This document shows positions 1 to 7,158 of a stretch of DNA of 63,793 nt, piece by piece (within the stretch, counting starts at the first letter, position 1; every line of letters starts with the position of its first letter). Made by a program: the position numbers and the translations under genes. The stretch comes from Nonomuraea sp. SBT364. GTDB lineage: Bacteria; Actinomycetota; Actinomycetes; Streptosporangiales; Streptosporangiaceae. The stretch spans positions 1 through 63,793 of the forward strand of contig NZ_LAVL01000041.1 in the NCBI RefSeq assembly GCF_001083785.1, read 5' to 3'. The notes beneath the pieces were generated by a model. That model searched no databases, was not told the DNA's origin, and saw nothing but the letters and a program-made list of their open reading frames with translations.

Positions 1-2
1 GG

Positions 3-353
3 TTATGGGGAGGGTGGGGCCTTGCGGGCGGAGCCTCGGTAGGTGTGGACCGGGTAGCGGTGCTCGACGCTGTCGAGTTTGGCGGCGGCCGCGGCCATCA
101 GGTCGACGCCGAGGACGTCAGCCAGCCGCACGAGGTAGTTGGTCACGTCACCGAGCTCGGCGGTGATGCGGGCGAGCGTCTCGGGGTCGGGGGCGCGGGA
201 CTCCTCGGGCGTGAGCCACTGGAACTCGGCGACCAGCTCGCCCACCTCGCCCGACAGGGCCATGGCGAGGTTCTTGGGCGTGTGGAACTGCTCCCAGTCG
301 CGCGCCGCCGCGAACTCCCGCAATCGTGCGGCATGCCGCTCCAAGTCCGTCAC
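3..353 (-). CDS. MazG-like nucleotide pyrophosphohydrolase
   Basis: A 116-residue, all-alpha protein of the MazG-like/dCTP-pyrophosphatase type, which hydrolyses non-canonical or surplus NTPs to NMP and pyrophosphate in the cytoplasm. The metal-binding pattern is visible: ExxE at residues 36-39 (EVGELVAEF) and ExxD at 66-69 (ELGDVTNYL). The length fits the single-domain family. The start is a GTG. It lies 19 bp after the response-regulator gene on the same strand and may be the last gene of that operon. Family assignment is firm; the preferred nucleotide cannot be read from the sequence. Confidence 0.88.
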   Translation of the reverse strand: MTDLERHAARLREFAAARDWEQFHTPKNLAMALSGEVGELVAEFQWLTPEESRAPDPETLARITAELGDVTNYLVRLADVLGVDLMAAAAAKLDSVEHRYPVHTYRGSARKAPPSP

Positions 354-372
354 AGACCACGACCTTACGACG

Positions 373-1017
373 TCACAGGTCGGCGTCGTGGACCAGGATG
401 GCAGCCTGGACGCGGTTGGTCAGGCCGAGCTTGGCCAGCACGCGGCTGACGTGGGCCTTCACCGTGGCCTCCGACAGGCGCAGCTCGCGGGCGATCTCGG
501 CGTTGGACAGGCCGCGGGCCAGCGCTCTGATCACCTCTTCCTCGCGGCCGGTCAGCGAGGCGAGCTGCTTGCGGGCCGCCTCGGCGCGGGTGGGGGCCTT
601 GTCGACGAAGGCGTGGATGATCCGCTTGGTGACCGACGGCGACAGCATGGCCTGACCGGCGGCGACCGTGCGCACGGCGGCGATCAGGTCGCGCGGCGGG
701 GTGTCCTTCAGCAGGAAGCCGACCGCGCCGAGCCGCAGTGCCTCGTGCACGTACTCGTCGAGGTCGAACGTGGTCAGCATGATCAGCTTGGGTGCTCCGG
801 GGGCGGCCAGAATGCGGGCGGCGGCGGTCAGCCCGTCCGTTCCCGGCATCCGTACGTCCATGAGGACCACGTGCGGTTTGAGGCGGGTCACGGCCGTGAC
901 GGCCTCGGCCCCGTCACGGGCCTCGCCGACGACCACCATGTCGTCGGCCGCCTCAAGGATCATCCGGAGGCCGGACCTGACCAGGGCCTCGTCATCGGTC
1001 ACCAGCACCCGGATCAT
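373..1017 (-). CDS. LuxR-family response regulator
   Basis: A 214-residue NarL/FixJ-type regulator. The receiver domain (about 1-120) has the acidic pair DDE at residues 8-10 and the phospho-acceptor Asp54 in VLMDVRMPGTDG. A LuxR-type helix-turn-helix follows (LTGREEEVIRALARGLSNAE). I start it at ATG 1017 because the upstream in-frame extension is Pro/Arg-rich and overlaps the kinase end, while the receiver fold begins at once with MIRVLVTDDE. The kinase gene ends 34 bp upstream, so this is its cognate partner. Nearby target promoters cannot be identified. Confidence 0.93.
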   Translation of the reverse strand: MIRVLVTDDEALVRSGLRMILEAADDMVVVGEARDGAEAVTAVTRLKPHVVLMDVRMPGTDGLTAAARILAAPGAPKLIMLTTFDLDEYVHEALRLGAVGFLLKDTPPRDLIAAVRTVAAGQAMLSPSVTKRIIHAFVDKAPTRAEAARKQLASLTGREEEVIRALARGLSNAEIARELRLSEATVKAHVSRVLAKLGLTNRVQAAILVHDADL

Positions 1018-1051
1018 GCGGCCACCCCACGGTCGGCGGCGCGGGAGCGGG

Positions 1052-2218
1052 TCACGCGGGGGTCTCCGCCGGGATGGTGGCGGTGACGGCGAAGCCGCCG
1101 TCACCGTGCGGCCCGGCGCGCAGCGTGCCGCCGAGCAGTTCGACGCGCTCGCACAGCCCGACCAGCCCCCATCCGCCGCCCGGCAACGGCTCGCCGGCGC
1201 CGGGCGGCGGCTGCCGCGCGCCCGGTGGCGGGGCGTTGCGGACCTCGACCTGGAGCTCGCCCGGCAGGTAGCGGATGTGGACGGCGGTGTGGGCGTCGGC
1301 GGCGTGTTTGTGCACGTTGGTCAGTGCCTCCTGGACGACACGGTAGGCGGTGCGCTCCACGGTGCCGGCGAGTTGCCGGGCGTCGCCGTGGGCGTGCTTG
1401 GTGATCGTGATGCCGAGGGCCCGCGACTGGTCGAGCAGGCGGTCGAGGTCGTCGAGCGTGGGCTGCGGGGCGAGGGCGGGGGGCTGGGCGGGGCCGCGCA
1501 GGACGCCGAGGATCTCGCGCAGATTGGTCAGCGCCTCCCTGCCGATGTCGCCGATCATGGCGGCGGTGCCGGTGGTGCGCTCGTCGGCGGCGCCCACTTC
1601 GAGCGCGCCGGCGTGCAGCACCATGAGCGAGACGCGGTGCGCGACGACGTCGTGCATCTCGCGGGCGATGCGGGCCCGCTCCTGGGCACGGGCCTGGTCG
1701 GCGCGCATGACCTGCTCCCGTTCGAGCCGGTCGGCGCGCTCGCGCGCGGCGGCGAGCACCTCGCGCTTGGCGCGGACCCACAGCCCGAGCAGCAGCGGCA
1801 GCCCGACGATGGCGGCGGCCATGAGGGCGGCGTTGGCGGGGGTGGCGGTGATCATCTCCCGGGTGCCGCCGCTCGCCCGGCCGGCCAGCACCGACACGGC
1901 CATCATGACGGCGGCCAGGCCCAGGTAGGCGCCGAGCTCGCGCCTGGTGCGCCACCCGGTGCCCGCGTAGTAGGACGCCACGACGACCGGGGGCCAGATG
2001 ACCAGCCACGGATAGAGCACGGCGCCGATGATCGCGAGCGGCCACCAGGACAGGCGGACGGCGACCGCCGCCGCGCCGCCCGGCCTGAGGGCGGCCGCGC
2101 CCAGCAGCGCGGGCGACCCGGACGCGGTGCCCCCGGTGACCGCCACCGCCGAGACGACGAGCACCAGCACGCCGACCAGGGCCGGCATGGCGGTCTCGAT
2201 CCGTTTGCTCACCTGCAC
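1052..2218 (-). CDS. Sensor histidine kinase (HisKA_3 type)
   Basis: A 388-residue membrane sensor kinase. Residues about 10-150 contain several hydrophobic helices and no large extracellular loop, suggesting that it senses through the membrane. The HisKA_3 dimerisation motif ERARIAREMHDVVAHR carries phospho-acceptor His189. The ATPase domain shows an N box (VVQEALTNVHKHA) and a G box (GGWGLVGLCERV). It starts at GTG 2218; a second GTG lies two codons in. The response-regulator gene follows directly, so the pair forms a two-component system of the kind actinobacteria often use for envelope or drug stress; the signal here is unknown. Confidence 0.92.
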   Translation of the reverse strand: MQVSKRIETAMPALVGVLVLVVSAVAVTGGTASGSPALLGAAALRPGGAAAVAVRLSWWPLAIIGAVLYPWLVIWPPVVVASYYAGTGWRTRRELGAYLGLAAVMMAVSVLAGRASGGTREMITATPANAALMAAAIVGLPLLLGLWVRAKREVLAAARERADRLEREQVMRADQARAQERARIAREMHDVVAHRVSLMVLHAGALEVGAADERTTGTAAMIGDIGREALTNLREILGVLRGPAQPPALAPQPTLDDLDRLLDQSRALGITITKHAHGDARQLAGTVERTAYRVVQEALTNVHKHAADAHTAVHIRYLPGELQVEVRNAPPPGARQPPPGAGEPLPGGGWGLVGLCERVELLGGTLRAGPHGDGGFAVTATIPAETPA

Positions 2219-2261
2219 GTTCGCCAGGGTACGGCGGCGACCGGGGTGAGCGAATCCGACG

Positions 2262-2286
2262 TTCGTCTACCTGCGAGGTAGACGAA
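2262..2286. terminator. 25-bp perfect inverted repeat
   Basis: TTCGTCTACCT and AGGTAGACGAA form an 11-bp perfect stem around a GCG loop. It begins 4 bp beyond the stop of the reductase remnant (minus strand) and lies 44 bp upstream of the kinase start. It has no T tract, as is common for actinobacterial terminators. It could instead be an operator for the kinase operon. Confidence 0.5.
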
Positions 2287-2289
2287 GGG

Positions 2290-2682
2290 CTACAGCGTTG
2301 ACCAGGGGTCGTCGCAGTCGAGCGGGGTGAGCTCGAACACCGGGTGGCGTCCGGCCTCGGCGATGAAGTCCTCCACCGAGGAGTCCTTGGTGGCCTGGAA
2401 GGCCGATCGGGTGGGCGCCGGGAAGCTCGCGTAACGCTTCAGGACAGGTCCGGCCTCCACGGACGCGAGCTCCCGGACGGCGTAGGCGCGCGTGGTGCAC
2501 CGGCGGCGCAGGATCACCTTTCCTGCGGCTCGGGCGTTGAGCACCCAGGAAACCGTCCCATAGGGGGCGACCAGGCAGCGCCTGCCCTCGAGTTCGACGA
2601 TCGCCACCGGCTGGGTGCGCAGGCGGCCGCTCTTGCGGCCCCGGGTGGTCAGGAGATGCCCGCGGGGGATCGGAAGCGCCGG
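2290..2682 (-). pseudogene. 5'-truncated deazaflavin-dependent nitroreductase-family remnant
   Basis: The frame gives 130 residues matching the nitroreductase/deazaflavin (F420)-dependent family: LLTTRGRKSGRLRTQPV, then RRCLVAPYGTVSWVLNARAAG and a C-terminal RHPVFELTPL. The reading frame begins directly after the TGA of the upstream NmrA-type gene and in the same frame, with no ATG, GTG or TTG before a GTG at 2607. That GTG would remove the conserved RGRKSGR segment. An ATG overlapping the TGA (2686) is in another frame. Most likely this gene lost its first 20-30 codons in a deletion that joined it to its neighbour. Stop-codon readthrough (TGA followed by C) or internal initiation are alternatives. 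Confidence 0.65.
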
Positions 2683-3519
2683 TCATCGGTCGGGCCGGAA
2701 GTGGTCGGCGTGTCTGGCGGCCCACTCGGCGTACGTGCGCGGCGGGCGGCCGGTGGCCTGGTGCACCCCTGGAAGGATCGGGGCGGTCGTGGCGGTGGCG
2801 GCGGCCAGGACGCCGACCATGGCGTCCGCGATCGCGGGCGGGTGGTCGGCGGCGAGGGCGGTGCGGAGCTCCTGCGGGGACAGCTCGGTGAAGCCCAGGT
2901 CCCGTCCGAGGACCTCGCCGAGGATCGCCACCCGTTCGACGGTGGTCAGCGGTTCGGGCCCGGACAGCTCGTACGTGTGACCCGCGCGGTCGTCGTCCAG
3001 CGAAGCGGCGGCGACGACCGCGGCGACGTCGTGTTCGTCGACCGGGGCCAGCGAGGCGTCGGGGAAGGCGTTGTGCACCGTGTCCCCGGCACGGATCGCG
3101 GGCGCCCATGACAGGTCGTCGGCCATGAACGCGGTCGGCCGGACGAACGTCCAGGGCAGGCCGGAGGCGCGTACGGCGTCCTCATGGGCCCGATGCTGCC
3201 GCTCGATCAGGCTGGGCCCGCCGGGCAGCGCCGCCGAGGACAGCAGGACGATCCGGCGCACGCCGGCCTTCCGCGCGAGCGCCAGCAGGTCGGCGACGGG
3301 CCACCCGGGCACGGGGAACAGGTAGGCCACGTCCACCCCCTCGAACGCCGGCTCGACGGACTCCGGCACCCGGAGATCGCCGGGCACGGCCACGGCTCCG
3401 CCGGGCAGCCGGGCCTCGCCGGGACGCCTGGTGAGCGCCCGCACCGCCGCTCCCGCCGCGGTCAGTTCGTGCACGACGCGCCTGCCTGTCCGGCCGGTGG
3501 CCCCGGTCACAAGTATCAC
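2683..3519 (-). CDS. NmrA-like NAD(P)-binding oxidoreductase
   Basis: A 278-residue atypical short-chain dehydrogenase of the NmrA/QOR2-like type. The glycine-rich dinucleotide site is at the N-terminus (MILVTGATGRTGRRV), followed by LTRRPGEARLP, where arginines could contact NADPH phosphate. A VLLSSAALPG strand and a C-terminal cap (YAEWAARHADHF) are typical. Members act as quinone or other NAD(P)H reductases or as redox-sensing regulators; the substrate is not evident. It lies 15 bp after the membrane-protein gene at 3535-4197, probably in one transcript under the TetR regulator at 4255. Confidence 0.86.
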   Translation of the reverse strand: MILVTGATGRTGRRVVHELTAAGAAVRALTRRPGEARLPGGAVAVPGDLRVPESVEPAFEGVDVAYLFPVPGWPVADLLALARKAGVRRIVLLSSAALPGGPSLIERQHRAHEDAVRASGLPWTFVRPTAFMADDLSWAPAIRAGDTVHNAFPDASLAPVDEHDVAAVVAAASLDDDRAGHTYELSGPEPLTTVERVAILGEVLGRDLGFTELSPQELRTALAADHPPAIADAMVGVLAAATATTAPILPGVHQATGRPPRTYAEWAARHADHFRPDR

Positions 3520-3534
3520 GTGCTTGCTCCTTCC

Positions 3535-4197
3535 TCAGATGTTCAGCAGGGCGATGCTGTAGACGACGATCCAGGCGGCCCAGCCGAGCCAGCCCAGCAG
3601 GCCCGTCACCGCGATGCGGTGGGCGCCCTCGGCGTTGTACGGGGCGGCCGTGGAGGAGAGGAACAGCAGGGCCGCGCTGATCCAGCCCAGCCACGCGTGC
3701 CAGGCGGGGATGAACGCGAGACTCGCTCCGGCGGCGGTGAAGCCGAGCACCGCGATGGCCAGGAAGACCTGGTTGAACCCGAACAGCACGTTGCCGAACG
3801 CCCACAGTCCGGCCACCGAGCCGCGGTGATGCCGGGCGGCCGCGGTCGCCCCGAACCGCAGCGACTCGACCACCATGAAGGTGGCGTTCTGCATGAGGAC
3901 GCCGGCGAACCCGGCCAGGGCCCAGATGTTGCTGCCGACCTGGTCACCGCGCCAGAGCACGGCGAGCAGCCCGGCGGCGAACAGCGTGGTGAACAGCCAG
4001 CTGACCGGCGCGAACACCGAGGGCGCGGCGATCCGCTTGCCGACGCCTGCCAGCGCGTCGGTGGCCGCGTCCAAGGACTGGCCGGAGGTGGGCAGCGGGA
4101 GTCCGGCGCGGACGTAGAGGACGTTGATGACGATCGCGAGCAGGACGAATCCCATGCCTGCCGCACCCGACAGACTGGTGATGGTCACGGTGACCAC
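3535..4197 (-). CDS. Polytopic membrane protein, intact copy
   Basis: A 220-residue hydrophobic protein with about six predicted helices (for example GMGFVLLAIVINVLYV near the N-terminus and WLGWAAWIVVYSIALL at the end). I do not recognise a family with known function. A decayed copy of the same protein lies at 4899-5358. I use GTG 4197: a minus-strand -10-like TAAAAT at 4204-4209 would place transcription start at or near this codon, giving a leaderless message. ATG 4156 is an alternative. It diverges from the TetR gene, which probably controls it, and leads into the NmrA-type gene. Confidence 0.8.
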   Translation of the reverse strand: MVTVTITSLSGAAGMGFVLLAIVINVLYVRAGLPLPTSGQSLDAATDALAGVGKRIAAPSVFAPVSWLFTTLFAAGLLAVLWRGDQVGSNIWALAGFAGVLMQNATFMVVESLRFGATAAARHHRGSVAGLWAFGNVLFGFNQVFLAIAVLGFTAAGASLAFIPAWHAWLGWISAALLFLSSTAAPYNAEGAHRIAVTGLLGWLGWAAWIVVYSIALLNI

Positions 4198-4200
4198 CAG

Positions 4201-4230
4201 TTGATTTTACGGCGCATATATTGAATGTAA
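4201..4230. promoter_or_regulatory. Putative TetR operator, copy 1
   Basis: A 30-bp AT-rich element lies between the divergent membrane-protein and TetR genes. It begins TTGATTTTAC and carries TATTGAAT at its positions 19-26. It matches 20 of 30 bases, without gaps, to the element at 5371-5400 upstream of the decayed paralogue. The two ends form an imperfect dyad. It overlaps promoter-like hexamers for both genes, the usual placement for an autoregulating TetR protein. Binding is inferred. Confidence 0.5.
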
Positions 4231-4254
4231 GCCACGGAAAGACCAGATGCAATC

Positions 4255-4896
4255 ATGGAGAACGAGACAGGGCGTCGTCGCTACAACTCACTGCGCCGCG
4301 TGACGCAGGCCCAGCGGACGCGAGCGGAGATCGCCGACGCCGCGCGCCGGCTGTTCGTGTCACGGGGATGGGCGGCGACCACCGTGCGCGACGTGGCCAG
4401 GGAGGCCGGGGTCTCCGTTCCGACCGTGTACGCGGCCTACCAGAACAAGGCGGGGCTGGTCCGGGCCCTGGCCGACGCCGCGGACCTGGCCGCGGGCCTG
4501 CCCCGGACGATCGACGAGCTGGAGGCCACCACCGACCCCAGGCGACACCTGGCCGCCATGGCCGGCTACGACCGGCGTCTCTTCGAGCGCGCGGGCGACC
4601 TCATCGCCCTGATGCGCGAGGCGGGCCGTACCGAGCCGGAGCTCGCGGACTTCTACCTGCTGGGCCGGCGACAGGTCGGCGAGCACCGCGCCCAGGTGTT
4701 CTCCTCCTGGCCGGACGGCACGCTGCGCCCCGGACTGGACGTAGCCACCGCCATCGACATCTACGCCGCCCTGTGCAACATCGACGTCTACACCACTCTG
4801 CTCACCGAACGCTCCTGGACGCCCGACCGGATCGAGCGCTGGTGGGGCGAGGCGCTGGCCCGCGAACTGCTGAGCCGCCCGGCCGGCGCCCCGTGA
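4255..4896 (+). CDS. TetR-family transcriptional regulator
   Basis: A 213-residue TetR regulator. The helix-turn-helix covers about residues 20-68 (RAEIADAARRLFVSRGWAAT, then VRDVAREAGVSVPTVYAAYQ). The remaining helical domain is the variable ligand-binding part. ATG 4255 follows a 57-bp intergenic region holding the putative operator. It lies between the intact and decayed copies of the same membrane protein, both with the same upstream element, so it very likely controls both loci and itself. The ligand is unknown. Confidence 0.9.
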   Translation: MENETGRRRYNSLRRVTQAQRTRAEIADAARRLFVSRGWAATTVRDVAREAGVSVPTVYAAYQNKAGLVRALADAADLAAGLPRTIDELEATTDPRRHLAAMAGYDRRLFERAGDLIALMREAGRTEPELADFYLLGRRQVGEHRAQVFSSWPDGTLRPGLDVATAIDIYAALCNIDVYTTLLTERSWTPDRIERWWGEALARELLSRPAGAP

Positions 4897-4898
4897 GA

Positions 4899-5358
4899 TC
4901 AGCCGCCCAGCAGCACGATGCCGTAGGAGACGATCCAGGCCGCCCACCCGAACGCGGCGACCAAGCCGGCCAGCGCGAAGCGGCCGGTGCCGCCCAGGGT
5001 GTACGGAGTCGCCGAGGAGAAGACGGCCATCAGAGCGGCGGTCAGATAACCCAGCCAGGCATGCCAGGCGGGAATGACCCCGAGGGCGGCGCCGGCGGCG
5101 GTGAAGCCCAGGATCGCCATGCCCAGGAAGATCTGGTTGAAGCAGATCAGCGCATCGGTCAGCCTCCACAGGCCCGCCACCGAACCGCGGTCATGGACGG
5201 CGGCCGAGACCGCCCCGAACCTGAGCGCCTCCGCCGCGGTGAAGACGATGTTCTGCATCAGGACTCCGGCGAAGCCGACCAGCGCCCACGCGTCCGTCTC
5301 CATGTCGCCGCGCCACAGGGCCGACAGCGCCCGTAGCCGCCAAGGCGGTGATGGCCAT
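4899..5358 (-). pseudogene. Decayed paralogue of the 3535-4197 membrane protein
   Basis: The last 134 residues (from ATG 5303) align along their length with the intact copy: WALVGFAGVLMQN, IPAWHAWLGY and GWAAWIVSYG. Upstream coding continues in the same frame as ALSALWRGD, matching AVLWRGD of the intact copy, but beyond that similarity moves to another frame starting at ATG 5358 (MAITALAATG). This suggests a one-base frameshift near 5330-5345. About 75 N-terminal residues of the intact protein have no counterpart. The gene is therefore probably inactive, although a 134-residue product from 5303 cannot be excluded. It ends 2 bp from the TetR stop, convergent. Confidence 0.65.
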
Positions 5359-5370
5359 CGGCGCCCCTTA

Positions 5371-5400
5371 TTGACTTGACGATACCTCTATTGAATATCT
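5371..5400. promoter_or_regulatory. Putative TetR operator, copy 2
   Basis: Ungapped 20/30 match to 4201-4230, sharing TTGA at the start and TATTGAAT at positions 19-26. It lies just upstream of the decayed membrane-protein copy in the same orientation and spacing class as copy 1, so gene and control region were probably duplicated together. Confidence 0.45.
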
Positions 5401-5412
5401 GCAGAGATAAAG

Positions 5413-5913
5413 TCAACGGGCAACCACAGGGACGGGCGGGGCCGCCGCCTGGGGTACGCGGACCGGCTCGGCCCGGCGGCGGGCCAGGCGGTCGAGCAGG
5501 AAGGCGAGCGTGACCCCGTACACGACGTGAGCGGCGGCCATCACGGCGGGACGCCCGGGGTCGTCGCGGCCGATGGGCGGCAACTGGCTCAGCCGAGGCG
5601 CCCAGCCGGAGTAGCTGACGACCCAGATCGCCAGCGCGTAGCCGACGGCGAGCGGGGCGCGGTGGCTCCGGCCGCGTGACAGCAGCCCGAAGGCGGCGCC
5701 CGCGCCCGCGCCGAAGCCGAGGTGGGCCACGGCGCCGAGGACCCCCTCGCCGGGCTTGCTGCGGCGCTTGCCGCCGGGCAGCAGGCCGCGGGCGATGTGC
5801 TTGGGCGGCTGGCCGCGCATCAGCCCGGCCTTCTCGCCCGCCACCATGACGCCGCTCATCGCGACGGTGGCCAGCGTGCCGCAGGCGGCGCCGTTGACGA
5901 GGTCACGCATCAT
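5413..5913 (-). CDS. Small membrane protein (DUF6789-like)
   Basis: A 166-residue membrane protein with about four hydrophobic segments, including GTLATVAMSGVMVAG near the start and VVYGVTLAFLLDRLARRR near the end. The conserved-looking loop KHIARGLL and the overall pattern resemble small actinobacterial DUF6789-type proteins of unknown function. I use ATG 5913 (MMRDLVNGAAC); the in-frame extension upstream is an Arg/Pro-rich shadow of the LacI gene. It follows the LacI gene by 71 bp on the same strand. Confidence 0.7.
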   Translation of the reverse strand: MMRDLVNGAACGTLATVAMSGVMVAGEKAGLMRGQPPKHIARGLLPGGKRRSKPGEGVLGAVAHLGFGAGAGAAFGLLSRGRSHRAPLAVGYALAIWVVSYSGWAPRLSQLPPIGRDDPGRPAVMAAAHVVYGVTLAFLLDRLARRRAEPVRVPQAAAPPVPVVAR

Positions 5914-5984
5914 GCCTGTGCGGCTGCCCGCCGCCCCAGCGCCGAAACGCCGGGCAGCGCGGGCAGCGACGGACGCCGCGCGGT

Positions 5985-6992
5985 CTACACGGCGGCGGTG
6001 CTCTCCCGGACGATGAGCTCGGTGGCGAGCTCGACGCGCCGGGCCTCCGGCGACTCGCCCCGGCGCATGGCCAGGACCGTGCGGGTGGCCAGGGCGGCCA
6101 TCTCCTGCAGCGGCTGGCGGACGGTGGTCAGCGGCGGCCAGGCGGACTCCGACAGCGGCAGGTCGTCGAAGCCGACGACGCTGAGGTCCTGCGGGACGCG
6201 CAGGCCGCGCTGCCGGGCGGCCTCGAAGACGCCGAACGCCATCAGGTCGGAGCCGGCGAAGATGGCCGTCGGCGGCTCGTCGAGGGCCAGCAGGGCGTGC
6301 CCCTGGTCGTGGCCGGAGTCGACGAGGAAGGTGCCGCGGCGGATGAGCTCGGGCGCGGGCGGCACTCCGGCGGTCTCCAGGGCGGCGCGGTAACCGTCGA
6401 TCCTGGCCTGGCTGCACAGCATGTCGGCGGGCCCACTGATCATGCCGATGCGCCGGTGGCCGAGCTCCAGCAGGTGCCTGGTGGCGGCCAGGCCGCCGTT
6501 CCAGTTGGTGGCGCCTACGGACACGACGCCGGGGGCCGGCTCGCCGTCCGGGTCGACCACGACGAACGGCAGCGAGCGGGCGGCGAGCTGGTCCTGGACC
6601 CCGGCCGACAGGCGGGAGGCGACGATGACCACGCCGTCGGTGCGCCGCCCGGCGAGCCGGTCCAGCCAGTCGCGGCCGGGCCCGGCGTGGGTGTGCAGGA
6701 CCGAGATGACGACGCTGGCGCCGGCCTCGTGGGCGGCGGACTCGGCGCCGCGCACGATCTCCATGGCCCAGGGCGACTCCACCTCGGCGAACACCAGGTC
6801 GATCAGCCCGGCCGGGGTGTCGTCCTGGCTGATGCGCCGCTGGTAGCCGTGCTTGTGGAGCAGCCGTTCGACGCGGTGCCGGGTCGCGGGCGCGACCTCG
6901 GGACGACCGTTGATGACCTTGGACACCGTGGGGATCGAGACCCCGGCCTCCTCGGCTATCAGGGCGATCGTCACCCGCCTCTTCGCAGACAT
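5985..6992 (-). CDS. LacI-family regulator of the sugar ABC/GH5 operon
   Basis: A 335-residue LacI/GalR regulator. The DNA-binding head is at residues 5-55 (VTIALIAEEAGVSIPTVSKV, then INGRPEVAP). A periplasmic-binding-protein-like sensor follows, with VVGFDDLPLSESAWPPLTTV near the end. The phrase GLIDLVFAEVESPWAMEI resembles LacI proteins linked to xylo-oligosaccharide loci more than CebR. It diverges from an ABC sugar importer and a GH5 gene. A perfect CCGAAAGTTTCGG palindrome lies 16 bp upstream of its start and a sister site lies before the importer, so it most likely represses both. The effector sugar is inferred only as a plant-polysaccharide oligosaccharide. Confidence 0.92.
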   Translation of the reverse strand: MSAKRRVTIALIAEEAGVSIPTVSKVINGRPEVAPATRHRVERLLHKHGYQRRISQDDTPAGLIDLVFAEVESPWAMEIVRGAESAAHEAGASVVISVLHTHAGPGRDWLDRLAGRRTDGVVIVASRLSAGVQDQLAARSLPFVVVDPDGEPAPGVVSVGATNWNGGLAATRHLLELGHRRIGMISGPADMLCSQARIDGYRAALETAGVPPAPELIRRGTFLVDSGHDQGHALLALDEPPTAIFAGSDLMAFGVFEAARQRGLRVPQDLSVVGFDDLPLSESAWPPLTTVRQPLQEMAALATRTVLAMRRGESPEARRVELATELIVRESTAAV

Positions 6993-7007
6993 AGATCAGA
7001 AGTTTAG

Positions 7008-7020
7008 CCGAAAGTTTCGG
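7008..7020. promoter_or_regulatory. LacI-type operator CCGAAAGTTTCGG
   Basis: A perfect odd-centred 13-bp palindrome, 16 bp upstream of the LacI gene start. It shares the core CGAAAnTTTCG with 7123-7133. Its placement suggests autoregulation. Confidence 0.75.
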
Positions 7021-7041
7021 AATACGGGGTTACGAGGGTAG

Positions 7042-7055
7042 TGGGATCGCTCCCA
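7042..7055. promoter_or_regulatory. CebR/CelR-type operator TGGGATCGCTCCCA
   Basis: Matches the established CebR/CelR cellulose-utilisation operator TGGGAGCGCTCCCA at 13 of 14 bases. It lies just upstream of the -35 region of the ABC operon. A perfect copy occurs at 53789-53802 before the GH9 cellulase. The local LacI protein more likely uses the GAAAnTTTC boxes, so this site would bind a CebR-type protein encoded elsewhere. Confidence 0.65.
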
Positions 7056-7064
7056 GCACGCCTA

Positions 7065-7094
7065 TTGACGCGTAACACGGCGTTTACCTATGCT
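7065..7094 (+). promoter_or_regulatory. Sigma-70-type promoter of the sugar ABC operon
   Basis: TTGACG (7065-7070), an 18-bp spacer, then TATGCT (7089-7094). The start is predicted near 7101, so the LacI boxes at 7103-7134 lie downstream of it, as expected for roadblock repression. Confidence 0.65.
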
Positions 7095-7102
7095 CCGGAC
7101 AT

Positions 7103-7134
7103 CGAAAATATCGGGGGGTTCACGAAATTTTCGT
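7103..7134. promoter_or_regulatory. Two LacI-type boxes downstream of the ABC promoter
   Basis: ACGAAATTTTCGT at 7122-7134 is a perfect odd-centred palindrome with the CGAAAnTTTCG core. CGAAAATATCG at 7103-7113 is a one-mismatch version. Their centres are exactly 20 bp apart, about two helical turns, suggesting cooperative binding. Confidence 0.65.
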
Positions 7135-7158
7135 TCGCTAATGAAGGGCACCCCTGAA

